NCBI GenBank assembly: GCA_020629845.1
Contig: JAHDCQ010000007.1
Span: 1 to 39,037 of the forward strand
Length of the DNA: 39,037 nt
DNA from: Saprospiraceae bacterium
GTDB taxonomy: Bacteria; Bacteroidota; Bacteroidia; Chitinophagales; Saprospiraceae
Direction of reading: 5' to 3'
In this document: positions 14,149 through 23,779 of the stretch, piece after piece
How positions within the stretch are numbered: the stretch's first letter is position 1
How the letters are laid out: each line of letters opens with the position of its first letter
Notes under the pieces: model-generated
What the model saw: only the letters and a program-made list of their open reading frames with translations
Database searches by the model: none
What the model was told of the DNA's origin: nothing
Program-made: the position numbers and the translations under genes

Positions 14149-15741
14149 CTAAGTATTAGCTACCTGTAACACTCCACGCAATGGAATGCGCAGCCAATCA
14201 GGACGGGCATTTAGCTCATAGGCTACTTCATACACCGCTTTCTCTAGCAGATAGGTTTGTAACAATAACTCTAGCTCCTCACTTGCTTCTGGAATGAAAC
14301 TATAATCTTTGCAAGTATCCAAGTAAGTAGTCAGGAAGCAGCGTTGCATTACCTCATACCAATAATTGCCCCATTCTTCTAGCATTGGTATCGCGGGTAC
14401 GGCATATTTATCAGGATGCAAATAAAGCTCTCCATAAGCAGCATAATGAAACGAACGAATCATACCTGCTACATCTTTAAAGGGACTGACTTTGGTGCGC
14501 CGCTCCTTGAGCGAACGGAGGGGTTCGCCTTCAAAATCAATGATGTAAAAATCAGTTTCATTATAAAGCACTTGCCCTAAATGATAATCGCCATGTACAC
14601 GAGTTTTACTGGCATGAATTGGAGTTGTTTTTAACTTTTCTAGTTTTTCAAGCAATTGTGCTTTACAGGCCAATACTCGCTTCGCTTCAGTAGCGGTGGT
14701 GCTGGGGAGATGCTCCATTTTTTCTTCAATCAGATTGAACTTGCTATCAATCAATGCGCGCACATCCCGCAATAATGCATGCTGATTGTCCATATTCAAT
14801 TTTTCAGGAGCAAAGGCTGGCGACTCTTTATCCGATGCAAGCGCGATATGCATCTCTGCTGTACGCTGCCCAAGTAATGCTACTCGATTATAGCTGGATT
14901 CACTAATAAATTGCTTTGCATTATCGGGCAGATCATTCCAATAGATGCGCGTACTTGTGGGCAGCTCAGGAACTGGTATGGGCGGCACACGCATGAGTTC
15001 GGCATAGTAATTACTCAATAATTCCAGCATAGCCGTCCATGCCTCACCTCTGTTAGGAATTTTATTTTGTACCAGACTCACAATAGATTGTCCCGAATCT
15101 GCATGCTGAAAAATAATACTTCCTCCGTATTGTGGCGCATGCCTGAAACTAGTGCGCTCAGAAAAGAAACGTACTATTTCTAACTCTGGATTGATACCGT
15201 CTTCTAGTTTACGATATATTTTTAAAAACCATTCGTCATTATAGATAATGGAGGTGTTGGTCTGGTCTGCGCTTAGTATTTTTGAGCTAAAATTGGGTAT
15301 AGTACGCAAGGCTTTTGTGCTTCTAAACTGGAAGTTAGAAAAGTGTTTATTTTCGAGGAGCATTTGAAGCAAAATAGTCCTAAAATCAGGAACATAAAGC
15401 GCATCTACCACCGTAGGACGGTTAGAAGACACCGATACCACACTACCTGGTATATTTTTAAGATAATAGTTACTTTCTTCCGCATCTTGCAAAAAAGCAA
15501 GTGGCAAAAAGTAGTTTTCTTGAGTGGCATCTTCAAATATAACCAATACACTTGATAGAAAATAGGTATGAAGAGGCCCTGCTAGTTCTTTTGTATGTTT
15601 ACAAATGACCTTTGCAATTATTTTTGACTTTGTGCGAAACCAACGGCAATTTGGAATATATTTTAACAAAGCTTGTTGCAATTCTTGATTAGGCATTTGC
15701 TGATGTATTCCTCCCACTTCAAGTATTATATTTTTTACCAT
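14149..15741 (-). CDS. Maltokinase (Mak/Pep2 family)
   Basis: This 530-aa protein has an aminoglycoside-phosphotransferase-fold kinase core. The catalytic loop RVHGDYHLGQVLYN (His383, Asp385) and metal site IIDFEGEPLR (Asp402), followed by RRTKVSPFKDVAGMIRSFHY, are diagnostic for maltokinases, which make maltose-1-phosphate from maltose and ATP for the GlgE route of alpha-glucan synthesis. The long N-terminal cap (1-130) is also typical. It usually sits next to or fused with trehalose synthase TreS; no treS, glgE or glgB is in this window, so it is separated from its usual partners or works in another sugar route. A near-consensus TATCTTTC lies on the minus strand at 15778-15771. It is divergent from another APH-fold sugar kinase, with 132 nt between them. 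Confidence 0.85.
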   Translation of the reverse strand: MVKNIILEVGGIHQQMPNQELQQALLKYIPNCRWFRTKSKIIAKVICKHTKELAGPLHTYFLSSVLVIFEDATQENYFLPLAFLQDAEESNYYLKNIPGSVVSVSSNRPTVVDALYVPDFRTILLQMLLENKHFSNFQFRSTKALRTIPNFSSKILSADQTNTSIIYNDEWFLKIYRKLEDGINPELEIVRFFSERTSFRHAPQYGGSIIFQHADSGQSIVSLVQNKIPNRGEAWTAMLELLSNYYAELMRVPPIPVPELPTSTRIYWNDLPDNAKQFISESSYNRVALLGQRTAEMHIALASDKESPAFAPEKLNMDNQHALLRDVRALIDSKFNLIEEKMEHLPSTTATEAKRVLACKAQLLEKLEKLKTTPIHASKTRVHGDYHLGQVLYNETDFYIIDFEGEPLRSLKERRTKVSPFKDVAGMIRSFHYAAYGELYLHPDKYAVPAIPMLEEWGNYWYEVMQRCFLTTYLDTCKDYSFIPEASEELELLLQTYLLEKAVYEVAYELNARPDWLRIPLRGVLQVANT

Positions 15742-15873
15742 CTTTTGTTTGCTTATCCTTTATATGCAAGGAAAGATAGCTTTTTAGTAGCACGAAGTAC
15801 GGGATTTTAGTCGCAATTTTTACAAAAAAATCAAGCTGTTTACGAAATTTAGCCTATAAAATTCGGAATAACT

Positions 15874-16917
15874 ATGTTGCCTAAGTCTATTGCACGCTAT
15901 TTTCTAAAAAATGAGACCATTACTTCTTGTACAGTTTTTGGAGAAGGACACATTCATGGCACCTATAAAATCACTACGAATAACAGTAATTTCATCTTAC
16001 AATGCATCAATACGGATATTTTCCAAGATGTTCCTGCTTTAATGCAGAACATTGCAAATGTTAGTCAGTATTTACAACAACAGCCCACTTACCCATTAGA
16101 AATACTCACTACCCAGCAAGTTGAAAATGGTAATAGCTACTATCAACACAGCGATAATAGCTATTGGCGCATGTTCCCCTTTATCGAAAATACTACTACA
16201 TTATCCGTTGTAGAAACTAGTGAGCAGGCTTATACCATCGCTCATGCTTTCGGGACATTTATAGCGGCATTAAGTCCTCTACCCCACTCCAATATCAACA
16301 CTATTATCCCTAACTTCCACGATGGTTTATATCGTTTTAGACAACTACAGCATGCCATTCCTCAAGCCGCTACTAAACGACTTCAACTGGCCAAAACAGC
16401 TATACAATTTATTCTTGAAGAAAAAACTGTGTTTGAGCATATTGCAGCTTTACATTTACCTATTCGTATCGTACATAATGATACGAAGGCAAATAATATC
16501 CTGCTTGATAAAGACAGTTTGGCTGCAAAATGTGTGATTGATTTAGATACCGTGATGTGTGGTACACTACTTTCCGACTTTGGCGACATGGTACGTACTT
16601 GTTGCAATTCGGAAGCAGAGGATAGCAAGGATTTTGAGTCTATTGAAATGCGCTCCAACATTTATCAGGCACTAGAAGCAGGTTTTTTGGAGAGTCTCCA
16701 TACGCATATTACAAGGCTAGAGCGCGAAAACCTACTACTAGGCACAAAATGGATAATTCTAGAACAAGCGACTCGTTTCTTGACCGATTTCTTAGAAAAT
16801 GACCATTACTATAAAACCTATTATCCTACTCATAATCTAATTCGCGCGGGGAATCAAATAGCACTTTATAAATCGCTTATAGAACAGGAAAATAGCTTGT
16901 CAATGGATAGATTATAG
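15874..16917 (+). CDS. APH-fold sugar kinase, N-acetylhexosamine 1-kinase (NahK)-like
   Basis: This 347-aa cytoplasmic protein has catalytic loop IVHNDTKANNILLD (His201, Asp203) and metal site VIDLDTVMCGTLLSDFGDMV (Asp223). The combination H-x-DTKxNNxL with VIDLDTVMxG is the signature of the NahK branch, which phosphorylates GlcNAc/GalNAc at C1. The N-terminal lobe has FGEGHIHGTYKI, a glycine-rich ATP loop. The length is normal. Asn202 replaces the Gly more often found in HGD. Divergent pairing with a maltokinase suggests both work on anomeric phosphorylation of salvaged sugars. The substrate is not proved by sequence. Confidence 0.8.
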   Translation: MLPKSIARYFLKNETITSCTVFGEGHIHGTYKITTNNSNFILQCINTDIFQDVPALMQNIANVSQYLQQQPTYPLEILTTQQVENGNSYYQHSDNSYWRMFPFIENTTTLSVVETSEQAYTIAHAFGTFIAALSPLPHSNINTIIPNFHDGLYRFRQLQHAIPQAATKRLQLAKTAIQFILEEKTVFEHIAALHLPIRIVHNDTKANNILLDKDSLAAKCVIDLDTVMCGTLLSDFGDMVRTCCNSEAEDSKDFESIEMRSNIYQALEAGFLESLHTHITRLERENLLLGTKWIILEQATRFLTDFLENDHYYKTYYPTHNLIRAGNQIALYKSLIEQENSLSMDRL

Positions 16918-17100
16918 CGAACAAAGCCTGTTTTTTCCACTAAATGCGATATATTTGAGGCAGATTAAAAAAAGCCCGCTCTATTTCTTTAGTTATAAAT
17001 TAGTATTCGTCCATAGCTACCTATGCACTACAACAATTCAATCGCTTATATATTTTGAACACACTATTGTCTGTTGTTAAGCAAGGTAATATCACACACA

Positions 17101-19572
17101 ATGCGTACATTTGGAAAGCGATTTCTGCTAGTGGCCCTTTGTATATTAGTAACACAACAACTAAACGCAAAACAAAGCTATCGGGAAATTATTGACAGTC
17201 TTAAACTACAATTAGCCCAAACCCATCCTTCCATTGAGCGAGTCGGCATACTTAATGACCTAAGTTATGCTTATAATAGGGTGAACCCTGATAGCCTCTA
17301 CATGTATGCGATAGAAGCTTATGAGCTTGCTGTAAAAATTGGTGATAAAAAAGGACAAGGAATCGCCCTAAAAAATAAAGCGTCAGGACATCATCGCCTG
17401 AGTCATCCCTATGATTCGCTATTGAAATGCTACAGAATGTCTATAAAAATAGCGGAAGAAATTAAAGACTACCACACTATCGCCACATGGGATAATAATG
17501 TAGCATTTTCTTATTTAGAACAAGGCAATGATGCAAAAGCACTTGCCAGTTTCATAGGTGCCCTAGAGATCCTTGATGAGCATGTGAAAGCCCCCTCAAC
17601 CCTAAAAGTATTAGTGCTAGGTAATATTGGAACGACCTTTTCCAAACTCAACAACCATAAAAGTGCCGTAGAGTACCTCACTCGGGCTATTGAGTACGGA
17701 AAAGAACATGACTTTAAGAAAGAATCTAGTATGTATCTAGATAACTTGGGCGAAGAACTCTACATACAAGGAAAGAAAACGCAAGCTTTTGCTACTATAA
17801 AAGAAGCCCTTACGTTAGCAAAAAACAATAAAGACCCTAAAACAGAGGCACAAGTACTAATGACTTATGGCGAACTCCTAAGAAAAGAAGGTAAAATTTC
17901 GGCGGCAAAAGATACTACATACAAGGCTTATATACTGGCCAAAAAATTTAACCTGAATAATGAAATCATGGCTATGGTGAAGCTTAGTGAGCTGGAACTA
18001 CTTAAAGAAAATCCTAAGCAAGCACTTATGTATGCAAATATGGTACTAGATGATACTAAATATTTAGGCAAGCCCATCTTTCGGCAGTACGCGCTAGAAG
18101 CCATCAAAAATGTATATATCTATACAGAGAATTACAAGCAAGTCCATATCATTGATAGCCAGATAGATGTATTGAAAGATAGCATACAAAATAAATATGG
18201 CAGTACTAGGGAAATGCTTGCCCGATATGAAAATAGAGAACAACGTATTGAAATCGAACGCTTACAAAAAGAACATAATGAGGCAAAAGTTAGGAATAGA
18301 AACTATCTTCTAGTGGGTTTATTGATACTTTTTGGTCTATTAGGTGCATTATTCTACCGAACAATTAAGCATAATACTACACTCCAACTAAAAAATCGGG
18401 AACTCAAAGTAGCTCGCCAAGAAGCAATAGAAGCCTTATCCGTAAAGCAAAGCTTCCTTTCCACGATGAGCCACGAAATCCGAACGCCAATGAATGCGGT
18501 AATTGGGTTCACGGATATTCTTATTAAGCAAAATAAAGATGAACGACAACGTACCTTCCTTAATTCACTTAAAGTCTCTAGCGAATATTTGCTAAGTTTG
18601 CTCAATAATGTACTGGACTACTCGAAACTGGAAGCTGGCAAAATGCCTATAGAGCAAATCCCATTCGACTTAGAAGAGCATATAGAAAATGTAATAGAAG
18701 TATTTAGAATCTCTAATCAAAACCCACAACTTGCTATAAAATATCAGGCTAATTTAAATTTGCAACATCATGTACTAGGAGACCCTACGCGACTACGGCA
18801 AGTACTAAATAACTTAGTTGGTAATGCTGTAAAATTCACGCCCAACGGATATGTGCATTTGAAGGTAACTACTTTGGAACATACCACAGCGCATATTAAA
18901 TTAAAATTTACGATAAAAGATACGGGCATTGGTATAGCGGAAGAAAAGTTATCTTCTGTTTTTGAGGGCTTTGAACAAGCTTCTAGTGCTACTAATCGGC
19001 GTTTTGGAGGTTCGGGACTAGGGCTATCCATCACCAAACAAATTTTGGACTTGCATGATAGTGAAATCCTATTAGAAAGCGAAGAAGGAAAAGGTAGCAC
19101 CTTCTCTTTTAACTTAAGCTTTCCTATCACTAGTAAATCGTTACTCTCCCAAACAACACAAACGCAAAATCGTAAGCTTCCAATCCTCCGAAATAAGCGT
19201 ATTCTACTTGCCGAAGATAATGTTTTCAACCAAAAAGTAGCCCTGAATATATTAACAGACTGCGCCACCGAAGTAGTCATCGCAGAAAATGGAAAGAAAG
19301 CATTGAAGTGCCTCCAAAAAGAAGAATTTGATATAATATTGATGGATTTGCATATGCCTGAAATGGATGGCTTTGAAGCTATTCAACATCTACTATTAGC
19401 TGGAGTAAATAGCCCAATAATTGCACTAACCGCAACTACTATTGAAGAACTTGCGAACTATCCCTATTTGAATGGAATTGATGTATTGACTAAACCTTTT
19501 CGAGCGGAGGAACTTATTCAGATTTTAGTTAAAAATTTGTCACCTAAAGAATTGGCTTATATGAACTCTTGA
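17101..19572 (+). CDS. TPR-containing hybrid histidine kinase
   Basis: This 823-aa protein starts at the ATG at 17101, which gives a clean signal peptide (KRFLLVALCILVTQQLNA); the TTG at 17074 adds nine unlikely residues. A periplasmic TPR sensor region (about 30-370) is followed by a short coiled segment, one membrane helix (402-422, LLVGLLILFGLLGALFY), a HisKA domain with phospho-acceptor His458 in STMSHEIRTPMN, and an HATPase domain with N box NLVGNAVKFTPNG, G1 DTGIGI and G2 GGSGLGLSI. A C-terminal receiver has acidic LLAEDN, phospho-acceptor Asp749 in ILMDLHMPEMDG and Lys in TKPF. No DNA-binding output is fused, and no partner regulator is adjacent. The signal sensed is unknown. Confidence 0.93.
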   Translation: MRTFGKRFLLVALCILVTQQLNAKQSYREIIDSLKLQLAQTHPSIERVGILNDLSYAYNRVNPDSLYMYAIEAYELAVKIGDKKGQGIALKNKASGHHRLSHPYDSLLKCYRMSIKIAEEIKDYHTIATWDNNVAFSYLEQGNDAKALASFIGALEILDEHVKAPSTLKVLVLGNIGTTFSKLNNHKSAVEYLTRAIEYGKEHDFKKESSMYLDNLGEELYIQGKKTQAFATIKEALTLAKNNKDPKTEAQVLMTYGELLRKEGKISAAKDTTYKAYILAKKFNLNNEIMAMVKLSELELLKENPKQALMYANMVLDDTKYLGKPIFRQYALEAIKNVYIYTENYKQVHIIDSQIDVLKDSIQNKYGSTREMLARYENREQRIEIERLQKEHNEAKVRNRNYLLVGLLILFGLLGALFYRTIKHNTTLQLKNRELKVARQEAIEALSVKQSFLSTMSHEIRTPMNAVIGFTDILIKQNKDERQRTFLNSLKVSSEYLLSLLNNVLDYSKLEAGKMPIEQIPFDLEEHIENVIEVFRISNQNPQLAIKYQANLNLQHHVLGDPTRLRQVLNNLVGNAVKFTPNGYVHLKVTTLEHTTAHIKLKFTIKDTGIGIAEEKLSSVFEGFEQASSATNRRFGGSGLGLSITKQILDLHDSEILLESEEGKGSTFSFNLSFPITSKSLLSQTTQTQNRKLPILRNKRILLAEDNVFNQKVALNILTDCATEVVIAENGKKALKCLQKEEFDIILMDLHMPEMDGFEAIQHLLLAGVNSPIIALTATTIEELANYPYLNGIDVLTKPFRAEELIQILVKNLSPKELAYMNS

Positions 19573-19603
19573 TAAGGAAGTAGTTTTTGTAGTCATACTA
19601 CTG

Positions 19604-19611
19604 TATCTTTG
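19604..19611 (+). promoter_or_regulatory. -7 box of the polA promoter
   Basis: TATCTTTG matches the Bacteroidota -7 consensus TAnnTTTG exactly and is followed by GCGCCC, then the ATG at 19630. The TTG within it could be mistaken for a start codon. The nearest upstream TTG (19587-19589) is only 14 nt away, shorter than usual for a -33 box. Confidence 0.6.
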
Positions 19612-19629
19612 CGCCCTAAAAAAGAAATC

Positions 19630-22425
19630 ATGGCAGACAAACGACTTTTTCTCTTAGATGGACACGCGCTAGTGTATCGCGCACATTTTGCATTTATCAC
19701 TCGCCCACTTATCAACTCCAAGGGCATAAATACCTCCGCGATTACAGGTTTTGTACGCTTCCTTTGGGACTTAATGCGAACTCAGAACCCCACACATATT
19801 GCTGTGGTATTTGATACCTCTGCACCTACGTTTCGCCATGAAATGTTCACCGAATACAAAGCCAATCGCGAAGCCCAACCTGAAGATATTAGCATTGCCT
19901 TTCCTTATATCATCGAGATAGTAAAAGCCTTCAATATCCCGATTCTTACGAAGGATGGCTATGAGGCAGATGATGTAATTGGTACACTCGCTAAGCAAGC
20001 CGAGCAGGAAGATTTCAAGGTATACATGGTCACGCCTGATAAGGATTATGCCCAATTAGTCTCCAACAATGTTTTCATGTATAAACCCTCTAGACAAGGC
20101 AATGGCATTGAAATTTTAGGGGAAAAAGAAGTACTAGAAAAATGGGAAATTACCCGTGTAGAGCAAGTGATTGATATACTCGGTCTACAAGGCGATTCGG
20201 TAGATAATATTCCAGGCATCCCAGGCATCGGGAAGAAAACGGCGGTGAAATTATTAGCAAAATTTGACTCTGTAGAGGGACTCATTGCAAATACCGACCA
20301 ACTGAAGGGCAAGCAAAAAGAAAAAGTCGAAACCTTTGCCGAGCAAGGCATTTTATCCAAAAAACTTGCCACTATTGACACCAATGTTCCCGATATAAAA
20401 TTTGATGCTAAAGCCGTCCATATTGACCCCTTCAATCGGGAACGCCTCACAGAGCTTTTCCAAGAATTGGAGTTTCGTTCGCTCTCAAAAAGTATTTTAG
20501 GTAGCGATGGTTTAGCAAAACCCAAAGCCAAAGCAAGCACCGCAGCAGGCACACAAGGTACGCTTTTCGCTACGGAAGCCCCCACTGTGGAAGAAGTTGC
20601 TATTGTACCCAACAACATTGAAAACACGGAGCATACTTACCATTTAGTAGATACGCCCAATAAACGCAAGGAACTAGTCGTACTTTTGAGCAAACAAAAA
20701 AGCCTCTGCTTCGATACTGAAACCACAGGGGTAGATGCGAATGTGGCAGAGCTAGTGGGTCTGGCATTTTCCTTCAAAACAAGTGAAGCCTACTACGTAC
20801 CCGTACCAGTAGAGCAAGACGAAGCCCGCGCAATAGTAGCCGAATTCAAAGCTATTTTAGAGGATGAAAATATCGAGAAAATAGGACAAAACTTGAAGTA
20901 TGACATCATCATACTAAAATGGTATGGTGTGGAGGTGAAAGGCGCGTTTTTTGATACTATGTTGGCACATTATCTCATAGAACCTGAACTACGGCACAAT
21001 CTCAATTATATGTCCGAAACCTACCTGAAATATCAGCCTGTTTCCATTGAGTCCTTAATAGGGAAAAAAGGAAAAAAACAAGGCAGCATGCGCGATGTAG
21101 AGCTGGAAAAAGTGAAAGAATATGCAGGCGAAGATGCTGACCTCACGCTACAACTCTATCAGCACTTCAAACCACAAATGCAAGAAGGCGACCTTAAAAA
21201 CCTCTTCTATAATATGGAAGTGCCACTAGTGCCAGTACTAGCCGCTATGGAATATGAAGGTGTAAATTTAGATAGTGAATTTTTGGGTGAATATTCTAAA
21301 GAACTCACCGAACTGATACTGGCTAAAGAGACAGAAATCTACGAACAAGCTGGCGGTCAATTCAATATCAAATCGCCGAAACAGGTAGGAGAAGTCCTAT
21401 TCGACCGCATGAAGATTCCGTATCGTTGGCGCAAAACCAAATCGGGGCAATATTCTACCAATGAAGAAAAAATGACCGAACTGGCGAAGGACAATCCTAT
21501 CGTCACGGACATTTTGAAATATCGTGGCTTAAGTAAATTGAAGTCTACCTATGTAGATGCCTTGCCAAAACTGATAAACCCCAAGACGGGGCGTTTGCAC
21601 AGTTCTTTTAATCAGGCACTCGTGGCTACGGGACGATTAAGTTCCAATAATCCGAACCTGCAAAATATCCCCATCCGTACCGAAGAAGGACGGAAGGTGC
21701 GCGAAGCCTTTATTCCGCGCGATGAAAACCATACGCTATTTGCTGCGGATTATTCTCAGATTGAATTGCGTTTAGTGGCTGAATTGAGTGAAGATGCTGC
21801 CATGTTGGAAGCCTTTAAGACAGGACAAGATATTCACCGCGCCACGGCAGCGCGCGTATATGGCGTAGGCTATGATGAAGTCAGCAGCGACCAACGCCGT
21901 GCCGCGAAAACCATCAACTTTGCCATTCTATATGGTGCAGGTGCTACGAACATCTCGAAGCAGCTCGACATTAAACGCGCAGAAGCGAGCGAGTTGATCG
22001 CTCAATACTACGAACAATACAACGGACTAAGCCGATACATGGACAAGATGAAAGAACTTGCCCGTGAACAAGGCTATGTCAGCACCTTCTTAGGTAGAAA
22101 ACGCTACTTGCGCGACATCAATAGCAGGAACGGCGTATTGCGTAGTCATGCCGAACGCAACGCCATGAATACCCCCATACAAGGCACCGCCGCTGATATG
22201 ATTAAGTTAGCGATGATAAAAATACACCGCATCTTTGAAGAACGCGACTTGGCTTCAAAAATGATACTGCAGGTGCATGACGAGCTTGTTTTCGATGTGT
22301 TCAACAGCGAATTAGAAGAGGTACAAACAATTGTAGAAGAACAAATGCGAACGGCTTTGCCAGCCCTGAACGTACCAATCCTAGTAGGCGTAGGCACAGG
22401 TCAGAACTGGCTACAAGCGCATTGA
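19630..22425 (+). CDS. polA: DNA polymerase I
   Basis: This 931-aa protein has all three classical domains. The N-terminal 5'-3' exonuclease opens with LFLLDGHALVYRAHFAF and has DGYEADDVIGTLAKQ and IPGIPGIGKKTAVKL (helix-hairpin-helix). The 3'-5' proofreading domain keeps the acidic pair in CFDTETTG (Asp362, Glu364), unlike polymerases that lost proofreading. The polymerase domain has motif A AADYSQIELRLVAELSED (Asp707), motif B RRAAKTINFAILYGAG and motif C LQVHDELVFDV (Asp884). It joins Okazaki fragments and fills repair gaps. The start is the ATG at 19630; an in-frame TTG at 19609 lies in the promoter box. It is 57 nt after the kinase gene but has its own promoter. The nearby Phe of NFAILYG is the usual dideoxy-discriminating residue. 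Confidence 0.97.
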   Translation: MADKRLFLLDGHALVYRAHFAFITRPLINSKGINTSAITGFVRFLWDLMRTQNPTHIAVVFDTSAPTFRHEMFTEYKANREAQPEDISIAFPYIIEIVKAFNIPILTKDGYEADDVIGTLAKQAEQEDFKVYMVTPDKDYAQLVSNNVFMYKPSRQGNGIEILGEKEVLEKWEITRVEQVIDILGLQGDSVDNIPGIPGIGKKTAVKLLAKFDSVEGLIANTDQLKGKQKEKVETFAEQGILSKKLATIDTNVPDIKFDAKAVHIDPFNRERLTELFQELEFRSLSKSILGSDGLAKPKAKASTAAGTQGTLFATEAPTVEEVAIVPNNIENTEHTYHLVDTPNKRKELVVLLSKQKSLCFDTETTGVDANVAELVGLAFSFKTSEAYYVPVPVEQDEARAIVAEFKAILEDENIEKIGQNLKYDIIILKWYGVEVKGAFFDTMLAHYLIEPELRHNLNYMSETYLKYQPVSIESLIGKKGKKQGSMRDVELEKVKEYAGEDADLTLQLYQHFKPQMQEGDLKNLFYNMEVPLVPVLAAMEYEGVNLDSEFLGEYSKELTELILAKETEIYEQAGGQFNIKSPKQVGEVLFDRMKIPYRWRKTKSGQYSTNEEKMTELAKDNPIVTDILKYRGLSKLKSTYVDALPKLINPKTGRLHSSFNQALVATGRLSSNNPNLQNIPIRTEEGRKVREAFIPRDENHTLFAADYSQIELRLVAELSEDAAMLEAFKTGQDIHRATAARVYGVGYDEVSSDQRRAAKTINFAILYGAGATNISKQLDIKRAEASELIAQYYEQYNGLSRYMDKMKELAREQGYVSTFLGRKRYLRDINSRNGVLRSHAERNAMNTPIQGTAADMIKLAMIKIHRIFEERDLASKMILQVHDELVFDVFNSELEEVQTIVEEQMRTALPALNVPILVGVGTGQNWLQAH

Positions 22426-22469
22426 GTGTAAAATTTGTACTAGCTATGTTGTTTTACCCAATATATGTG

Positions 22470-22487
22470 CTAAGACCACAGTCTTAG
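22470..22487 (+). terminator. Hairpin after polA
   Basis: CTAAGAC (22470-22476) and GTCTTAG (22481-22487) form a perfect 7-bp stem with a 4-nt loop, 45 nt after the polA stop. No long T-run follows. Further out, TGTGCTTA (22517-22524) can pair with TAAGCACA (22577-22584). Confidence 0.45.
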
Positions 22488-22606
22488 TGCCTTTACTGTA
22501 TAAGTGTATGTGTGTGTGTGCTTAAAAAGAGAGGATTATAAGTTTCATTGCTAATTTATGGGTAGCCATTTCATAGTAAGCACATGCCTTTAGTGTTCTT
22601 CTAATG

Positions 22607-22735
22607 CTACGATGCAAATGGACCTGTAATGTCCTCAATGGTGATACCAGAAGTGATTTCTAGATGTTGCCCACCATTTTTTGCATAATCAGCATTTGAA
22701 TTACCTAGTGTTCCGAAAGCAGTAAACAAGTTCAT
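22607..22735 (-). CDS. Possible 42-residue peptide gene
   Basis: An ATG at 22735 opens 42 codons: MNLFTAFGTLGNSNADYAKN, then GGQHLEITSGITIEDITGPF and AS. It has no Cys, no signal peptide and no recognised family. The Gly-Gly near the middle recalls leader-core junctions of exported peptides, but no modifying enzyme or exporter is nearby. It lies alone in a 634-nt gap, and an upstream extension of the same frame (to 22825) looks like random AT-rich sequence. It could be a real short gene, a gene remnant or chance. No promoter box was found. Confidence 0.3.
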   Translation of the reverse strand: MNLFTAFGTLGNSNADYAKNGGQHLEITSGITIEDITGPFAS

Positions 22736-23059
22736 AAATAAAAAATTTAGGTGTTGGAAGAATAATAAGTTGCTTAACTTATCATTTAGTTTTACAGCTA
22801 TTATTATGGAGAGAAAATCCCTCACGTACTTTACTGACGTAAAAGTAAGCTCTTTTTAGGAATTATTATAGACAGTAATTTTTTTCCAAGCCTCCTAAAA
22901 CTATATACTAAAAAATAGTTTTCTAACACTTAAAAAACTAATAATCAAACACTTGAAGGTTATAAAAAAACTTTAATTGATAAAAAAAATAAAAATATGG
23001 TTTAATTTTATACCTGTTTGTTGTGACGTTTATTTTTGAATATTCGACCGTTGGGATAT
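22736..23059. other. AT-rich intergenic stretch without recognisable gene
   Basis: Rich in A- and T-runs, most marked from about 22850 to 23010, and clearly lower in GC than the neighbouring genes. No ORF with protein-like composition and no strong inverted repeat was seen. Confidence 0.6.
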
Positions 23060-23779
23060 TTACTCCAATTGCTTGGCAAATCGGGCTTCTAACTCTTCCA
23101 TAGCATAACGATTTGTGAGGCGATATTTTTGTTCAAACCCTCCATTTATGAGGCGACGCTCACTATATACCAGTCCTATGCCTTTAGCATAATGTTCCTT
23201 GCCTTCTAGCTCCAATTCTAAAGTACCTTCTACTTCATTACTGATAATTTCGCGTACGGAAAAAATAACGGCAGCGTAATGTTTATCATCGAATACAAGC
23301 GTTGTATCACCCTGATAGCGACGATTACGAATGATTGTTGTTATAGAGCTGTCCTTTGGATAAGTCCATTGCACTTTGTATAAAAATACGCCTAAAGAAT
23401 CCTGTACTTGAAAAGGAAAGCTATTTCCCGATAGCACTTGGACAGGAACTTGTGTCTGTTTTCCTAAAGAATCGGACTCGTAAATAAACATTTCTTCTAA
23501 CAATATCCCGTTACTTACCCGCTCTTCTCGAATAAATTGCTGCGGCATGAAGGCATAATTATAATACATGCCCGTAAGGAAAGTCGCATCCTCATGCTCA
23601 ATCGTACGAAAAAACCAATAATAAGGCGCAACCGTATCGTTATTTACAGGCTGGTATTCATAGACGAGTCCATCGTATAAATCATCTATCGGTAGGTAGA
23701 AATCCTCTATATTTCGTTTTTCATCTGCTGCACAAGCGCATAGCAGACCTAAAAGTATGAATATCGAATAGCGTATCAT
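23060..23779 (-). CDS. Hypothetical lipoprotein of the cytochrome gene set
   Basis: This 239-aa protein has a lipoprotein signal (IFILLGLLCAC, acceptor Cys16). The mature part is beta-rich and acidic with many aromatic residues (DGLVYEYQPVNNDTVAPYYW; YNYAFMPQQFIREERV; GLVYSERRLINGGFEQKYRL). I do not recognise the family. Its ATG overlaps the stop of the diheme cytochrome gene by 4 nt (ATGA), which implies translational coupling and a shared function, probably in the periplasm or at the outer membrane. Only an attachment role beside the cytochrome can be suggested. Confidence 0.75.
   Translation of the reverse strand: MIRYSIFILLGLLCACAADEKRNIEDFYLPIDDLYDGLVYEYQPVNNDTVAPYYWFFRTIEHEDATFLTGMYYNYAFMPQQFIREERVSNGILLEEMFIYESDSLGKQTQVPVQVLSGNSFPFQVQDSLGVFLYKVQWTYPKDSSITTIIRNRRYQGDTTLVFDDKHYAAVIFSVREIISNEVEGTLELELEGKEHYAKGIGLVYSERRLINGGFEQKYRLTNRYAMEELEARFAKQLE

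Noticed and set aside
22510-22520. GTGTGTGTG run as a phase-variable microsatellite
   Set aside because: Only about four to five dinucleotide units, lying outside any gene.
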